Source: Bacteroidales bacterium (GTDB lineage: Bacteria; Bacteroidota; Bacteroidia; Bacteroidales; GCA-2748055). Taken from it: 41,803 bases of DNA. The stretch lies in the NCBI GenBank assembly GCA_030589895.1, contig JAUUZQ010000025.1, positions 1 to 41,803 of the forward strand, in the 5' to 3' direction. The notes under the pieces were generated by a model that was not told the DNA's origin, did not search any database, and saw only the letters and a program-made list of their open reading frames with translations. The position numbers were made by a program, and so were the translations under genes. Each line of letters begins with the position of its first letter. The stretch's first letter is position 1. Below, one piece after another: positions 33,263 through 41,667 of this stretch.

Positions 33263-34369
33263 ATGATAAAAACCATGAAAAAAATTCTTTTTCTTTTTCT
33301 CGCAGTAGCTCTTGTTGCATGTAGCAGCGAACAGGGTTACACCTTGAAGTTTAATCTCGAAGAGATGGCCGGAAAACAGTTGCTATTACAACAAAGCATT
33401 CCGGGGGAGTTAATCACTCTTGATTCTGTAATGCTCGATTCTACCGGGTTTGGTGAAATCAACGGATCTATTGATGCTCCGGAAATGCTGTATGTTAGTG
33501 TATCAGGTGTTCGTGGTGGTCTTCCTGTCTTTGTGGATAATTATGATTATTCAATTTCCGGATCAATGAGAGATCCTGTTATTGAAGTAGAAGCAGGTCC
33601 CCAGCTAGAGTATGATGCATACAAAGATGGTGCTCAGGAATTCAATGATAAGCAGCAGGCAATTTCTGATCAATACAGGGCTGCAGCTGCTGAGGGTGCT
33701 GAAAAAGAGGTCCTGGATGTGATCGTGGAGAAGTATTATGCTCTCGAAGATGAAAAAGCAGTTTATGATTCAACATTCATCGCAGGCAATCCATCGTCTG
33801 TTGTTTCCGCATTTTTAATTCGTAGCAAGGCCCACAGATTGTCTGCAGATGAACTGGAAACCTGGCTTGCAACACTGGATGAATCTCTTCATTCATCGAG
33901 CTACTACGTTCAGTCTAACGAGGATCTGGAAAAGATGAGACGCGTAGAAATTGGAGCTGATTTTACTGATATTACTTTACCGGATCCTGATGGCAATGAG
34001 GTAAGTCTTTCCAGTCTTACAGGGAATGGCGTTGTGCTTATCGATTTCTGGGCTGCCTGGTGTGGTCCGTGCAGACGTGCAAATCCTGGTGTTGTTGCCC
34101 TCTATAATGAATTTCATGAAAAGGGATTTGATATCTTCGGTGTATCACTCGATAATACAAAGGAAGCCTGGCTGAAGGCTATTGAAGATGACGGATTGGT
34201 CTGGACACAGGTTTCTGATATCAAAGGATGGCAGAGCGCCGGAGCAGGTCTGTATGCTGTTAAATCAATACCTCATACAGTACTTATCGATAAGGATGGT
34301 AAAATTATAGCTAAAAATCTTAGTGAGGATGAGTTGAAGGAGAAATTAACAGAATTGCTGGGAGAATAG
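33263..34369 (+). CDS. TlpA/ResA-like thioredoxin-fold lipoprotein with DUF4369-type N-terminus
   Basis: The 368-residue protein has a lipoprotein signal with the lipidated Cys at 20 (LFLAVALVACSSEQ). An alternative start at 33275 would shorten it by four residues. An N-terminal DUF4369-like domain (GYTLKFNLEEMAGKQLLLQ, to about 130) and a helical linker lead to a C-terminal thioredoxin fold. The redox motif is WAAWCGPCRRAN with Cys267 and Cys270, and the cis-Pro is in KSIPHTVLIDKDG. Such proteins are periplasmic or membrane-tethered thiol reductants, used for example in cytochrome c maturation or disulfide repair. The substrate is unknown. It stands alone, with a bidirectional terminator after it. 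Confidence 0.92.
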   Translation: MIKTMKKILFLFLAVALVACSSEQGYTLKFNLEEMAGKQLLLQQSIPGELITLDSVMLDSTGFGEINGSIDAPEMLYVSVSGVRGGLPVFVDNYDYSISGSMRDPVIEVEAGPQLEYDAYKDGAQEFNDKQQAISDQYRAAAAEGAEKEVLDVIVEKYYALEDEKAVYDSTFIAGNPSSVVSAFLIRSKAHRLSADELETWLATLDESLHSSSYYVQSNEDLEKMRRVEIGADFTDITLPDPDGNEVSLSSLTGNGVVLIDFWAAWCGPCRRANPGVVALYNEFHEKGFDIFGVSLDNTKEAWLKAIEDDGLVWTQVSDIKGWQSAGAGLYAVKSIPHTVLIDKDGKIIAKNLSEDELKEKLTELLGE

Positions 34370-34387
34370 TATTTTCCGTTTAGATAT

Positions 34388-34417
34388 AAAAAAACCCGGG
34401 TACTTCCCGGGTTTTTT
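34388..34417. terminator. Bidirectional intrinsic terminator between the TlpA-like gene and ppk
   Basis: CCCGGG (34395-34400) and CCCGGG (34406-34411) pair across TACTT, with an A-run before and a T-run after. It serves the plus-strand TlpA-like gene and the convergent minus-strand ppk gene. Confidence 0.92.
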
Positions 34418-34451
34418 ATTGGATATAATAGTTAAGGGTATATAACTTTAT

Positions 34452-36542
34452 CTACTTGTCTGAATCCTCAAGGTTATATTTCTTCCTGAAATAATCATAT
34501 GTGGCCATCTGAGAGCGAACTGTAGGTTCATTATTGGAAATTCGCACATTCTGCATATTTTCATCTATCAGACTTGCTTTCACATTATCAGATAGTTGAA
34601 TATTCAGAATATCGATTATCTCCTGCTGTAGTGCCTCATCGAGTATTGGAAATCCACATTCAATTCTTTTGTAGAGATTACGTTTCATCCAGTCTGCAGA
34701 GCTAAGGTACACATCTGGTTTTCCATTGTTGTAAAAGACAAAAGTTCTTGCGTGCTCCAGAAAGCGGTCAACAATGCGAATAACCCTGATGTTCTTACTG
34801 TAGGGTTGATTTGGCTTCAGGATGCAGATACCACGGATGATGAGATCGATTTTTACACCTGCTTCACTTGCTTCATATAATTTCCGAACCAGGTAAGGAT
34901 CCTGTAGTCCGTTCATTTTTAAAAGAATGTATCCGCCACGACCTCTTTTTACATGTTTGATTTCCCGGGCGATTAGTTTTTCGAAGCGTTCGACCATGTT
35001 AAATCCGGGTACCAGTATATACTTAAACTTGCAGTTATAGTTTTGATCTTCAAGGTGTTTATACAGTTCTTTCACGTCTTTTATTATCCCTTTATGGGCT
35101 GTGAACAGACCATGGTCACCATATAGCCGTGCAGTCTTCTCGTTGAAGTTTCCAGTCCCAAGATAAACCTGGTTACCAATTTCACTTCCCTCTTTACGAA
35201 TAATGAGTGCCAGCTTGGCATGAACCTTCAACTTCGCAATACTGTATATTATTTTTATACCTGCCTTGGTCATTTCAGATGCCCATTGCAGATTCGCTTC
35301 TTCATCGAATCTTGCTTTCAACTCAACAAAAACTGTAACTTTTTTACCATTGTCTGTGGCATCTATCAGTGCATTTACAACAGAAGAGTGATCTGCAACA
35401 CGATATTGTGTTGCTTTTATCTCAAGCACTGAAGGATCTTTTGCGGCTGAATGCAAAAACTGAAGCAGATACTCGTAGCGCTGATATGGAACATTGAGCA
35501 GAATATCTTTTTTATGAATAAGTGAAGCAATCGTGCCTTTATGCTTATCGATTTCCGGTATAGACAGCGGGGTCAGCTTTTCAACCTCAAGACCCGGACT
35601 CATGGGATTTGGAAAACCAAAGAAGTCTCTGAAATTATGTCTGCTGCCTCCTTTTACCATGATATCATCTTCCAGATAAAAATTCTTGATGAGATAATTC
35701 AACAAACGCTGCGGAATCTTCCTGTCGTATTGGAAACGATTTGGTTTGCCTAATGACCTTTGTTTTTTGAGATCCTCGATTACATCAATCAGATGCTCAC
35801 CCTCATAATCATCATATTCGAGGTCGGCGTCTCTGGTAAGTTTTATGGAGTAAAAATCCTTAATATCATATCCGGGGAAGATAGCATCAACATGGTGCAT
35901 AATTATATCCTCCACAAACATAATATAATGCTCATCATTTTCTACAGGTAATTGTATGAACCTGGGAATATTTCTGTCGACGGGTACCTTAATGACTCCA
36001 TACTGCTCTCTTCTTTTTCCTGTTTTTTTATTTAGTTTATCCTTGATAACCATGTCAAGGGCTATATAGACATTGCCGGATTCAAGAAAAGGACGTACTC
36101 TCTGTTTCACAAGAAGAACAGGTTGGATGTATGTCAGAATTTCAGTAAAGAAAACTTCTCTGATAAACTCTTTGTGTGCCTCTGAAACTTCATCTTCCGA
36201 CTCGAGTAGATGGATTTTATTTTTTCTAAGTTCAGGGACGATCTCCTCTTCAAAAATCCTGTGGAATATGAGTTGTTGTTCTGATACTACGCTATTAATA
36301 TCATGAATAACCTTAGCCGGATTTACATATTTGATCTGTTGAGGGAATCGCTTCTCCTGTCGGAGCATCTGCTGATAATAGCTGACCCTCACCTGGTAAA
36401 ACTCCTCCATATTATTGGAATAAATGGCAAGGAATTTTATCCGCTCATATAGGGGGAGGGACTTATCCATAGCCTCTTCCAATACTCTGTAATTAAAGGA
36501 TAGCCAACTTAGATCTCTATTGAAAAATTCGTAGTTACTCAT
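34452..36542 (-). CDS. ppk: Polyphosphate kinase 1
   Basis: PPK1 reversibly makes inorganic polyphosphate from ATP at the membrane. With the ATG at 36542 the protein has 696 residues and begins MSNYEFFNRDLSWLSFNYRVL, the normal family N-terminus. A longer frame up to 36629 adds 29 residues unlike the family, and a TATCTTTG promoter box lies just upstream of 36542, so I reject the longer form. Domains in order are N, head (VELKARFDEEANLQWASEM), and the C1/C2 phospholipase-D-like catalytic core with the autophosphorylated His in LKVHAKLAL and LGTGNFNEKTARLYGDHGLFT. The C2 motif is in LSSADWMKRNLYKRIE. It is a single-gene unit. Confidence 0.95.
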   Translation of the reverse strand: MSNYEFFNRDLSWLSFNYRVLEEAMDKSLPLYERIKFLAIYSNNMEEFYQVRVSYYQQMLRQEKRFPQQIKYVNPAKVIHDINSVVSEQQLIFHRIFEEEIVPELRKNKIHLLESEDEVSEAHKEFIREVFFTEILTYIQPVLLVKQRVRPFLESGNVYIALDMVIKDKLNKKTGKRREQYGVIKVPVDRNIPRFIQLPVENDEHYIMFVEDIIMHHVDAIFPGYDIKDFYSIKLTRDADLEYDDYEGEHLIDVIEDLKKQRSLGKPNRFQYDRKIPQRLLNYLIKNFYLEDDIMVKGGSRHNFRDFFGFPNPMSPGLEVEKLTPLSIPEIDKHKGTIASLIHKKDILLNVPYQRYEYLLQFLHSAAKDPSVLEIKATQYRVADHSSVVNALIDATDNGKKVTVFVELKARFDEEANLQWASEMTKAGIKIIYSIAKLKVHAKLALIIRKEGSEIGNQVYLGTGNFNEKTARLYGDHGLFTAHKGIIKDVKELYKHLEDQNYNCKFKYILVPGFNMVERFEKLIAREIKHVKRGRGGYILLKMNGLQDPYLVRKLYEASEAGVKIDLIIRGICILKPNQPYSKNIRVIRIVDRFLEHARTFVFYNNGKPDVYLSSADWMKRNLYKRIECGFPILDEALQQEIIDILNIQLSDNVKASLIDENMQNVRISNNEPTVRSQMATYDYFRKKYNLEDSDK

Positions 36543-36553
36543 AAAAGGGACTG

Positions 36554-36561
36554 CAAAGATA
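36554..36561 (-). promoter_or_regulatory. Bacteroidota-type -7 element (TATCTTTG, minus strand) for ppk
   Basis: Plus-strand CAAAGATA reads TATCTTTG followed by CAGTCCC, a very common phylum context. It lies 11 bases before the ATG at 36542, implying an extremely short leader and deciding the ppk start. No -33 TTG is seen. Confidence 0.55.
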
Positions 36562-36696
36562 AGATTCTTTTTTTGGATGCTGTTTTTCTCGCTCCGGACC
36601 TGTGAAGTGCTGAAATCAAGCCTTTTCATAATCCCTATAAATGGCCATTGAATTGTTTAATCAGTAAAAAAATTTACTTTTTTGAAAACTGATTTG

Positions 36697-36704
36697 TAGT
36701 TTTG
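36697..36704 (+). promoter_or_regulatory. Possible Bacteroidota-type -7 element (TAGTTTTG) for lpdA
   Basis: TAGTTTTG matches TAnnTTTG, 38 bases before the ATG at 36743. The nearest upstream TTG is too close (12 bases), so support rests on the -7 box alone. Confidence 0.4.
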
Positions 36705-36742
36705 TTGTTATATATTCGTTCTTAATTAAAAAAAAACGACAG

Positions 36743-38134
36743 ATGAAATATGATCTTTTGATAATCGGTAGTGGTCCAGGTGGGTATGTAGCAGCAATTC
36801 GTGCTTCGCAATTAGGGTTAAAAACCGCAGTAGTAGAGCGTGAATCGCTGGGTGGAATTTGCCTGAATTGGGGATGTATTCCAACAAAATCACTATTGAA
36901 AAGCGCCCAGGTCCTGGATTATTTTAAACATGCAGAAGAGTATGGAATTAAAATTGAAGGGGAAGTGAAACCTGAGTTTGACAAGATCGTTGCACGCAGT
37001 AGAAATGTTGCTGAAGGAATGAGTAAGGGAATTCAATACCTTTTCAAGAAAAATAAAATTGACGTCATTAGCGGAACTGGAAAACTTAAGTCTAAGGGGG
37101 TCGTTACTGTTGCAGATGCTGAGGGAAAAGCAATTGATATTGAAGCATCACATATTATCCTTGCCACTGGTGCAAGATCCCGGGAGTTGCCTAATTTAAA
37201 GAAGGATGGAAAGAAGATCATAGGTTATCGCAAAGCAATGACACTGGACAAACTTCCGGAGTCAATGGTAGTTGTTGGATCCGGTGCCATTGGAAGTGAG
37301 TTCGCTAATTTCTATACCACTATGGGAACAAAGGTGACGCTGGTTGAGTTTCTTCCAAATGTTGTTCCTGTTGAAGATGAGGAGGTTTCAAAACAACTTG
37401 GAAGATCATTCAAGAAGATGGGGATGAAAGTGATGACCAGCTCAACAGTTGAATCAGTTGATACTTCAGGGAAAAAATGTAAGGTTTTGATCAAAACAGC
37501 AAAAGGGGAGGAGACTGTTGAGGCAGATATCGTCCTTTCAGCAGTTGGGATTACCCCGAATACTGAGAATCTTGGTCTTGAAGAACTTGGAGTGAATATG
37601 GACAAAGGAAAGGTGAAAGTTGATGATTATTACCAGACGAATGTAGCAGGTGTATATGCAATTGGCGATATTGTAGATGGACCGGCCCTTGCACATGTTG
37701 CATCAGCCGAAGGAATTACCTGCGTTGAAAAAATTGCCGGACATTCACCTCAGCCTGTCGATTATACAAATATACCGGGATGTACCTATACCAATCCTGA
37801 AGTAGCCTCTGTGGGCATGACAGAGAAGGCAGCCAAAGAGGCGGGATACACATTGAAAGTTGGCAAGTTCCCTTTCACAGCTTCAGGTAAGGCTTCAGCT
37901 TCAGGAACCAAGGAGGGATTTGTAAAACTTATTTTCGATGAAAAATATGGTGAGTTATTGGGAGCACATATGATAGGTGCCAATGTAACTGAAATGATCG
38001 CTGAATTAGTGCTGGCCAAAAAGCTTGAAACCACAGGCGAAGAGATTTTCAAAGCCATCCATCCACACCCAACCATGTCGGAGGCTGTTATGGAGGCAGC
38101 AGCGGCTGCATATGGGGAGGTGATACATATTTAA
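36743..38134 (+). CDS. lpdA: Dihydrolipoyl dehydrogenase (E3)
   Basis: The flavoprotein reoxidises dihydrolipoamide of 2-oxoacid dehydrogenase complexes or the glycine cleavage system with NAD+. The 463-residue protein has the N-terminal FAD motif LLIIGSGPGGYVAAIRA and the redox-active disulfide Cys40/Cys45 in GGICLNWGCIPTKS. The NAD-binding motif VVGSGAIGSEFA, the second FAD site YAIGDIVDGPALAH, and the C-terminal catalytic His-Glu pair in HPHPTMSEAV are all present. No lipoyl-domain or E1/E2 gene lies nearby, so it is a stand-alone E3 that may serve several complexes. Its TAA stop overlaps the serpin stop in the shared TTAA (38131-38134). Confidence 0.95.
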   Translation: MKYDLLIIGSGPGGYVAAIRASQLGLKTAVVERESLGGICLNWGCIPTKSLLKSAQVLDYFKHAEEYGIKIEGEVKPEFDKIVARSRNVAEGMSKGIQYLFKKNKIDVISGTGKLKSKGVVTVADAEGKAIDIEASHIILATGARSRELPNLKKDGKKIIGYRKAMTLDKLPESMVVVGSGAIGSEFANFYTTMGTKVTLVEFLPNVVPVEDEEVSKQLGRSFKKMGMKVMTSSTVESVDTSGKKCKVLIKTAKGEETVEADIVLSAVGITPNTENLGLEELGVNMDKGKVKVDDYYQTNVAGVYAIGDIVDGPALAHVASAEGITCVEKIAGHSPQPVDYTNIPGCTYTNPEVASVGMTEKAAKEAGYTLKVGKFPFTASGKASASGTKEGFVKLIFDEKYGELLGAHMIGANVTEMIAELVLAKKLETTGEEIFKAIHPHPTMSEAVMEAAAAAYGEVIHI

Positions 38135-39354
38135 TCCTCATACTCAGGTTCTTCCACCTTTCCAACAAATACAATTGATTTGCTGGAGTTCTCGGTTATT
38201 GTGAACAGAAATGGTCTGTTAAATGTGATAATTTTCGGACCTGATGGATCTATTGAGGTAACTTCAAATACAATTGCTGTAACTGCAGCTGCCTCTGTTC
38301 CTTCTTCATTTACATCAATATAGGTTTTATGTATTACATCTGAAATAAGAAGTCCAATATCGCTTATTCCTGAAAAATCTGCTTCAGTGGTAAATGCAAT
38401 ACCCAAGCCCATTTCTTGTAGATCCTCTACAAGTGAGCGATCGTAATCGAACTTAAATTTTGGCATGATCACCTGTATGTCATCATTAAGACTAAATTTG
38501 CTTAGCCAGTCGATCCAGGTATTGCCATCCAGTTCACTTATAAGATCATTAACATCTGTTCCATAAGCTGGAAGAAAAAGGTGCATACTGAATTTATCAT
38601 CTTTATAGGGTAGTTCAACAGCAGTGAATTCTTCCGTGGCTGCATAGTTGAAAGTACTTTCAGTTTTCATCATCTCTACTTTGCCAAATTCACTGTTATC
38701 GTTTGTATAAAATATCTCCTGAGTGGATTCATCCGGGTCAAATTCATATTCCCAGAGACAATTAAAGTAAAGTGCATTTATGAGCACCATCCTGGCATCA
38801 GGGGAGAGATCATCTATAATCTTTTCAATCTTGTCGTGTGTGTTATCACTCACCCAATTATTAATTGTTTCCACAGCAGAGGGAGAAGAGAAATCGAGTT
38901 CGCGCACTTCGGCATCAAAGTATGTGCTGTTTATGTCCAGAAAACTCTGGTGGACAGGAAAGCCTTCATGATACCAGATTGAATTGGCTATTTCCAGGAG
39001 ATTATCTTTTTTGTCGGTTAAGAGCTGCATAATCAGGTCAAGACTGATTTCATTTACTTCTTCAGTTGTAAGACCCTCATAATTTAGAACCTGATCGAAG
39101 GCATCTTTTGTAGTGCTTCCCGCTCCGTTATATGCCATTCCCAGTGCCAGACTAATTGAAGCAGGAGAGATCATCACATTTGCTTTGTCTTCATTTGCAA
39201 GAATCTGATTGAAGAGTTCTAATCCGAAGTTGTTATTCGTAGCAATTACTTCTGCAGATTTCAGATTGTAATCAAAAGTGGAATCTTCGGTGGCTGTCCA
39301 TTCGCATGCTGTTGCGAGGAGAGCAATCAGGGTTATTGTAATTATGTTTTTCAT
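38131..39354 (-). CDS. Serpin-family protease inhibitor, lipoprotein
   Basis: The 407-residue protein starts with a lipoprotein signal (MKNIITITLIALLATAC, lipidated Cys17), so it is membrane-anchored, probably facing the periplasm or surface. The serpin core is clear: NVMISPASISLALGMAYNGA, the WVSDNTHDKIEKII helix, VLINALYFNCLWEYEF (strand 3A), the breach/shutter strands, and the C-terminal FNRPFLFTITENSSKSIVFVGKV. The hinge EEGTEAAAVTAI fits the inhibitory P17-P8 consensus (Gly at P15, Thr at P14, Ala at P12-P10). The likely P1-P1' is near Thr-Ser in FEVTSIDP. Inhibitory serpins trap serine proteases by loop insertion. The start codon lies at the end of an array of 8-bp repeats. Confidence 0.93.
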   Translation of the reverse strand: MKNIITITLIALLATACEWTATEDSTFDYNLKSAEVIATNNNFGLELFNQILANEDKANVMISPASISLALGMAYNGAGSTTKDAFDQVLNYEGLTTEEVNEISLDLIMQLLTDKKDNLLEIANSIWYHEGFPVHQSFLDINSTYFDAEVRELDFSSPSAVETINNWVSDNTHDKIEKIIDDLSPDARMVLINALYFNCLWEYEFDPDESTQEIFYTNDNSEFGKVEMMKTESTFNYAATEEFTAVELPYKDDKFSMHLFLPAYGTDVNDLISELDGNTWIDWLSKFSLNDDIQVIMPKFKFDYDRSLVEDLQEMGLGIAFTTEADFSGISDIGLLISDVIHKTYIDVNEEGTEAAAVTAIVFEVTSIDPSGPKIITFNRPFLFTITENSSKSIVFVGKVEEPEYED

Positions 39355-39391
39355 TTTTGCATTATTTCATTGTTGCATTGTTGCATTGTCA
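39352..39391 (-). repeat. 8-bp repeat array running into the serpin start codon
   Basis: On the minus strand five units in strict 8-bp register each end in ATG: TGACAATG, CAACAATG, CAACAATG, AAATAATG, CAAAAATG. The last ATG is the serpin start. Upstream ATGs open short frames (Met-Gln-Gln-stop, Met-Lys-stop, Met-Gln-Lys-stop) whose stops overlap the next ATG. It is related to the array at 26389-26460. Confidence 0.75.
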
Positions 39392-39420
39392 CACACCTCA
39401 AAGATGTATCTGTCTCCAAA

Positions 39421-39450
39421 ATGGTTGCGTATTTAATTAAACGCAACCAT
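39421..39450. repeat. Perfect 10-bp inverted repeat in the serpin/sigma-factor intergenic region
   Basis: ATGGTTGCGT (39421-39430) and ACGCAACCAT (39441-39450) flank the AT-only centre ATTTAATTAA. It lies 66 bases upstream of the serpin start and 166 bases upstream of the sigma-factor start. No T-run follows, so it is more likely an operator than a terminator. Confidence 0.65.
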
Positions 39451-39600
39451 CCGGTTCTTCCATACATCTTCCCCATAATAGTAATAATATTTAGAAAGAT
39501 TCTCCTGCCAGTTTGCAACTTTCGGATTGATCCGGGAGTTTTTCTTACAGAAGAGGTAAAAAGATCTCCTCTTCAGCAAGAAATAAAGTAAATTTACATC

Positions 39601-39608
39601 AGGGAGGA
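39601..39608 (+). promoter_or_regulatory. Strong Shine-Dalgarno site for the sigma-factor TTG start
   Basis: AGGGAGGA lies 8 bases before TTG (39617). Most genes here lack such a site, so this one supports the non-ATG start. A near-consensus -7 box TAAATTTA (39591-39598) overlaps the region just upstream. Confidence 0.6.
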
Positions 39609-39616
39609 ATTACGAA

Positions 39617-40165
39617 TTGGCAGAACAACTGGAAATACTGATAAAGGATTGTAAGCGTGGAAATGCTCGCAGTCAGGAGGAGTTATACAAGCTGTTTAGT
39701 GCAGCCATGTATGGCTTATGCCTTCAGTATGCCTCTGATGAAGATGACGCAAAGGATATTTTGCAGGATGGTTTTGTGAAGGTTTTTCAGAAAATGGACC
39801 AGGTAAAGGATCCAAAGGCATTTCCGGGGTGGATTAAAAGAGTGATGATCAATACTGCGTTGGAAAAGTACAGGAGTAAAGTTGTATTGCAAAGAGTTGA
39901 TGAGAATCAGAAGTTTGGAGAGGAGGAGGTAAGTGAAGAGATCCTTGCTCAACTGAATGCGGAGACATTGGTTAAAATGATCCAGGATTTGTCTCCAAAG
40001 TACCGAATGGTTTTTAACCTGTATGCAATTGAAGGTTACACTCATAAAGAGGTCGGGGAACAGTTGGAGATAAGTGAGGGGACTTCGAAATCGAACCTCT
40101 CGAGAGCCAGAGCGATTTTACAGGAGAAGGTGAAGAAATTATATGGAGAAGTGAATATTAGATGA
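39617..40165 (+). CDS. ECF-type RNA polymerase sigma factor
   Basis: The 182-residue protein has sigma region 2 (LFSAAMYGLCLQYASDEDDAKDILQDGFVKVFQK, read in parts; the core DAKDILQDGF is canonical) and region 4 with a helix-turn-helix (YTHKEVGEQLEISEGTSKSNLSRAR). There is no region 1 or 3. The start is a TTG at 39617: no in-frame ATG lies upstream, and an unusually strong Shine-Dalgarno AGGGAGGA (39601-39608) sits 8 bases before it. The TGA stop overlaps the ATG of the next gene (ATGA at 40162-40165), implying coupled translation with a membrane protein that may regulate it. The cue and the regulon are unknown. Confidence 0.92.
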   Translation: MAEQLEILIKDCKRGNARSQEELYKLFSAAMYGLCLQYASDEDDAKDILQDGFVKVFQKMDQVKDPKAFPGWIKRVMINTALEKYRSKVVLQRVDENQKFGEEEVSEEILAQLNAETLVKMIQDLSPKYRMVFNLYAIEGYTHKEVGEQLEISEGTSKSNLSRARAILQEKVKKLYGEVNIR

Positions 40166-41646
40166 GTAAAGAGAAGCACATAAAAAAAGGAATGCTGTCT
40201 GAAAAGATGAGTAATTTCAAGGTTGAACCACCTGAGGGGATATGGGAAGATATTTCTTCACAACTTCAAGGCGGAAGATCAAGGAAACCTCTATTCATTA
40301 TTTTGGCTGCTGCTGCCGGCCTGGCACTGGCAATTACTGTGGGGGTTCATCTGATGGAGAAACAGCCTGAAACAACTATCGCGGAGAGTCCTGTAAAATC
40401 AGAGAATCCTGCAAAACCAGTTGAGCAGTCGGCTCAATATTCAGAAATTGAGGATGCTCCAAATGAAATTACTCATAAGGACGCTGCAACTGAAAATATT
40501 CATCAGGCTGATTCGAATAGAGATATTACTATTGCTACTCCCGGGACTTCTAAAAAACCAGATAGATTTGAGGAAAAGGTGCTGATAGCCATGGAAGAAG
40601 TAATAGAAGAGGCAATGGAAGAGAATACATTGGCAGAGAGCTTGAACCCGCTTGCAGAGACTGAAGAAATTGCTTTTGCTGAAAATATTGAGCAAGCTGT
40701 AGAGCTTGAAAATATTGAGCAAAATGAGGAGCCTGAGATTATTGAGCAAACTGAGGAGACTAATATTGGGGTGCAAGCTCGAATGGATTCACTGAGAATT
40801 GCGGAGCTGATGGACAGTATTTCAAACCTGAATCTTTATGTTGAAGAGATTATCCCCGATATAAATGAAGCTAAGAGCAGATGGCAGCTGGGTGCTTCAC
40901 TTACACCATTGTATAGTTACAGGGATGTTTCTTCTTCTGATATTTTGAAGAACCAGGCTGTTAATAGTTCAGAAACAGGGGTGCTTGCTTATTCAGGTGG
41001 AATGCAAGTACGTTATCTTCAGTCAGATCGCTTTAGCATTGAGTCTGGTATAATCTATAGCAGGATGGGCCTGGCAATTGGTGATTACAATGCATTCTTT
41101 GGTGGTAAATTGTTTATAGATGATTTGGAAAGATCCGGGAGCAGCATAGTGAGCCTTTCAAATTCAATAGGTACAATTGTATCAGGGGATGTGGATCTCT
41201 TTGCGAATTCATATACGGGATCAAACTCGGTGGCAGATTATCAGGTATTGGAATCTGCAGTAATTACTTATGATCAGGATCCTGTAAATTCATTTACGCA
41301 ATCATTTGAATACCTTGAAATTCCATTTAACCTGAGGTACAAAATTCTTGATCGCAATCTGGATATTCTCCTGATAGGAGGTCTAAGCACAAATCTGCTT
41401 GTCGGGAACCATGTCTCAGCGAACACAATTAATGGAAGGGTTGAAATTGGACAGGTTCAGGATATTCGAAGTGTAAATTATTCAGGAAATGCCGGTATCG
41501 GATTTGTCTATAGTTTCCAGGGAAATTTTAGTCTCAGCATTGAACCTCGCTTCAGGTATTATCTGAATTCTATTAACGAATCATCACTTCCGGTAACTCA
41601 TCCATACACCATGGGAGTATATACAGGTGTTAATTATACCTTTTAA
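40162..41646 (+). CDS. Single-pass membrane protein with C-terminal beta-barrel; probable anti-sigma partner
   Basis: The 494-residue protein has three parts. Residues 1-42 are a short cytoplasmic segment (MSNFKVEPPEGIWEDISSQL) like those in sigma-linked Bacteroidota proteins. Residues 43-65 are one transmembrane helix (LFIILAAAAGLALAITVGV). Residues 66-235 are an acidic, repetitive linker (NIEQ units). From 239 (SRWQLGASLTPLYSY) to the terminal Phe there is an outer-membrane beta-barrel-like domain of about 255 residues. The ATGA overlap with the sigma gene suggests a sigma/anti-sigma pair. A chain reaching from the inner-membrane helix to an outer-membrane barrel could carry envelope signals directly; this is inference, since no signal peptide is seen and no anti-sigma fold is certain. 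Confidence 0.75.
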   Translation: MSKEKHIKKGMLSEKMSNFKVEPPEGIWEDISSQLQGGRSRKPLFIILAAAAGLALAITVGVHLMEKQPETTIAESPVKSENPAKPVEQSAQYSEIEDAPNEITHKDAATENIHQADSNRDITIATPGTSKKPDRFEEKVLIAMEEVIEEAMEENTLAESLNPLAETEEIAFAENIEQAVELENIEQNEEPEIIEQTEETNIGVQARMDSLRIAELMDSISNLNLYVEEIIPDINEAKSRWQLGASLTPLYSYRDVSSSDILKNQAVNSSETGVLAYSGGMQVRYLQSDRFSIESGIIYSRMGLAIGDYNAFFGGKLFIDDLERSGSSIVSLSNSIGTIVSGDVDLFANSYTGSNSVADYQVLESAVITYDQDPVNSFTQSFEYLEIPFNLRYKILDRNLDILLIGGLSTNLLVGNHVSANTINGRVEIGQVQDIRSVNYSGNAGIGFVYSFQGNFSLSIEPRFRYYLNSINESSLPVTHPYTMGVYTGVNYTF

Positions 41647-41667
41647 CACTATTTCTTTACTCATTTC

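Noticed and set aside
36543..36629. 29-residue N-terminal extension of polyphosphate kinase
   Set aside because: Not family-like, and the promoter box TATCTTTG lies inside it.
39370..39591. 73-codon plus-strand frame before the sigma factor
   Set aside because: It crosses the 8-bp array and the inverted repeat, has no ribosome site and no recognisable protein features.
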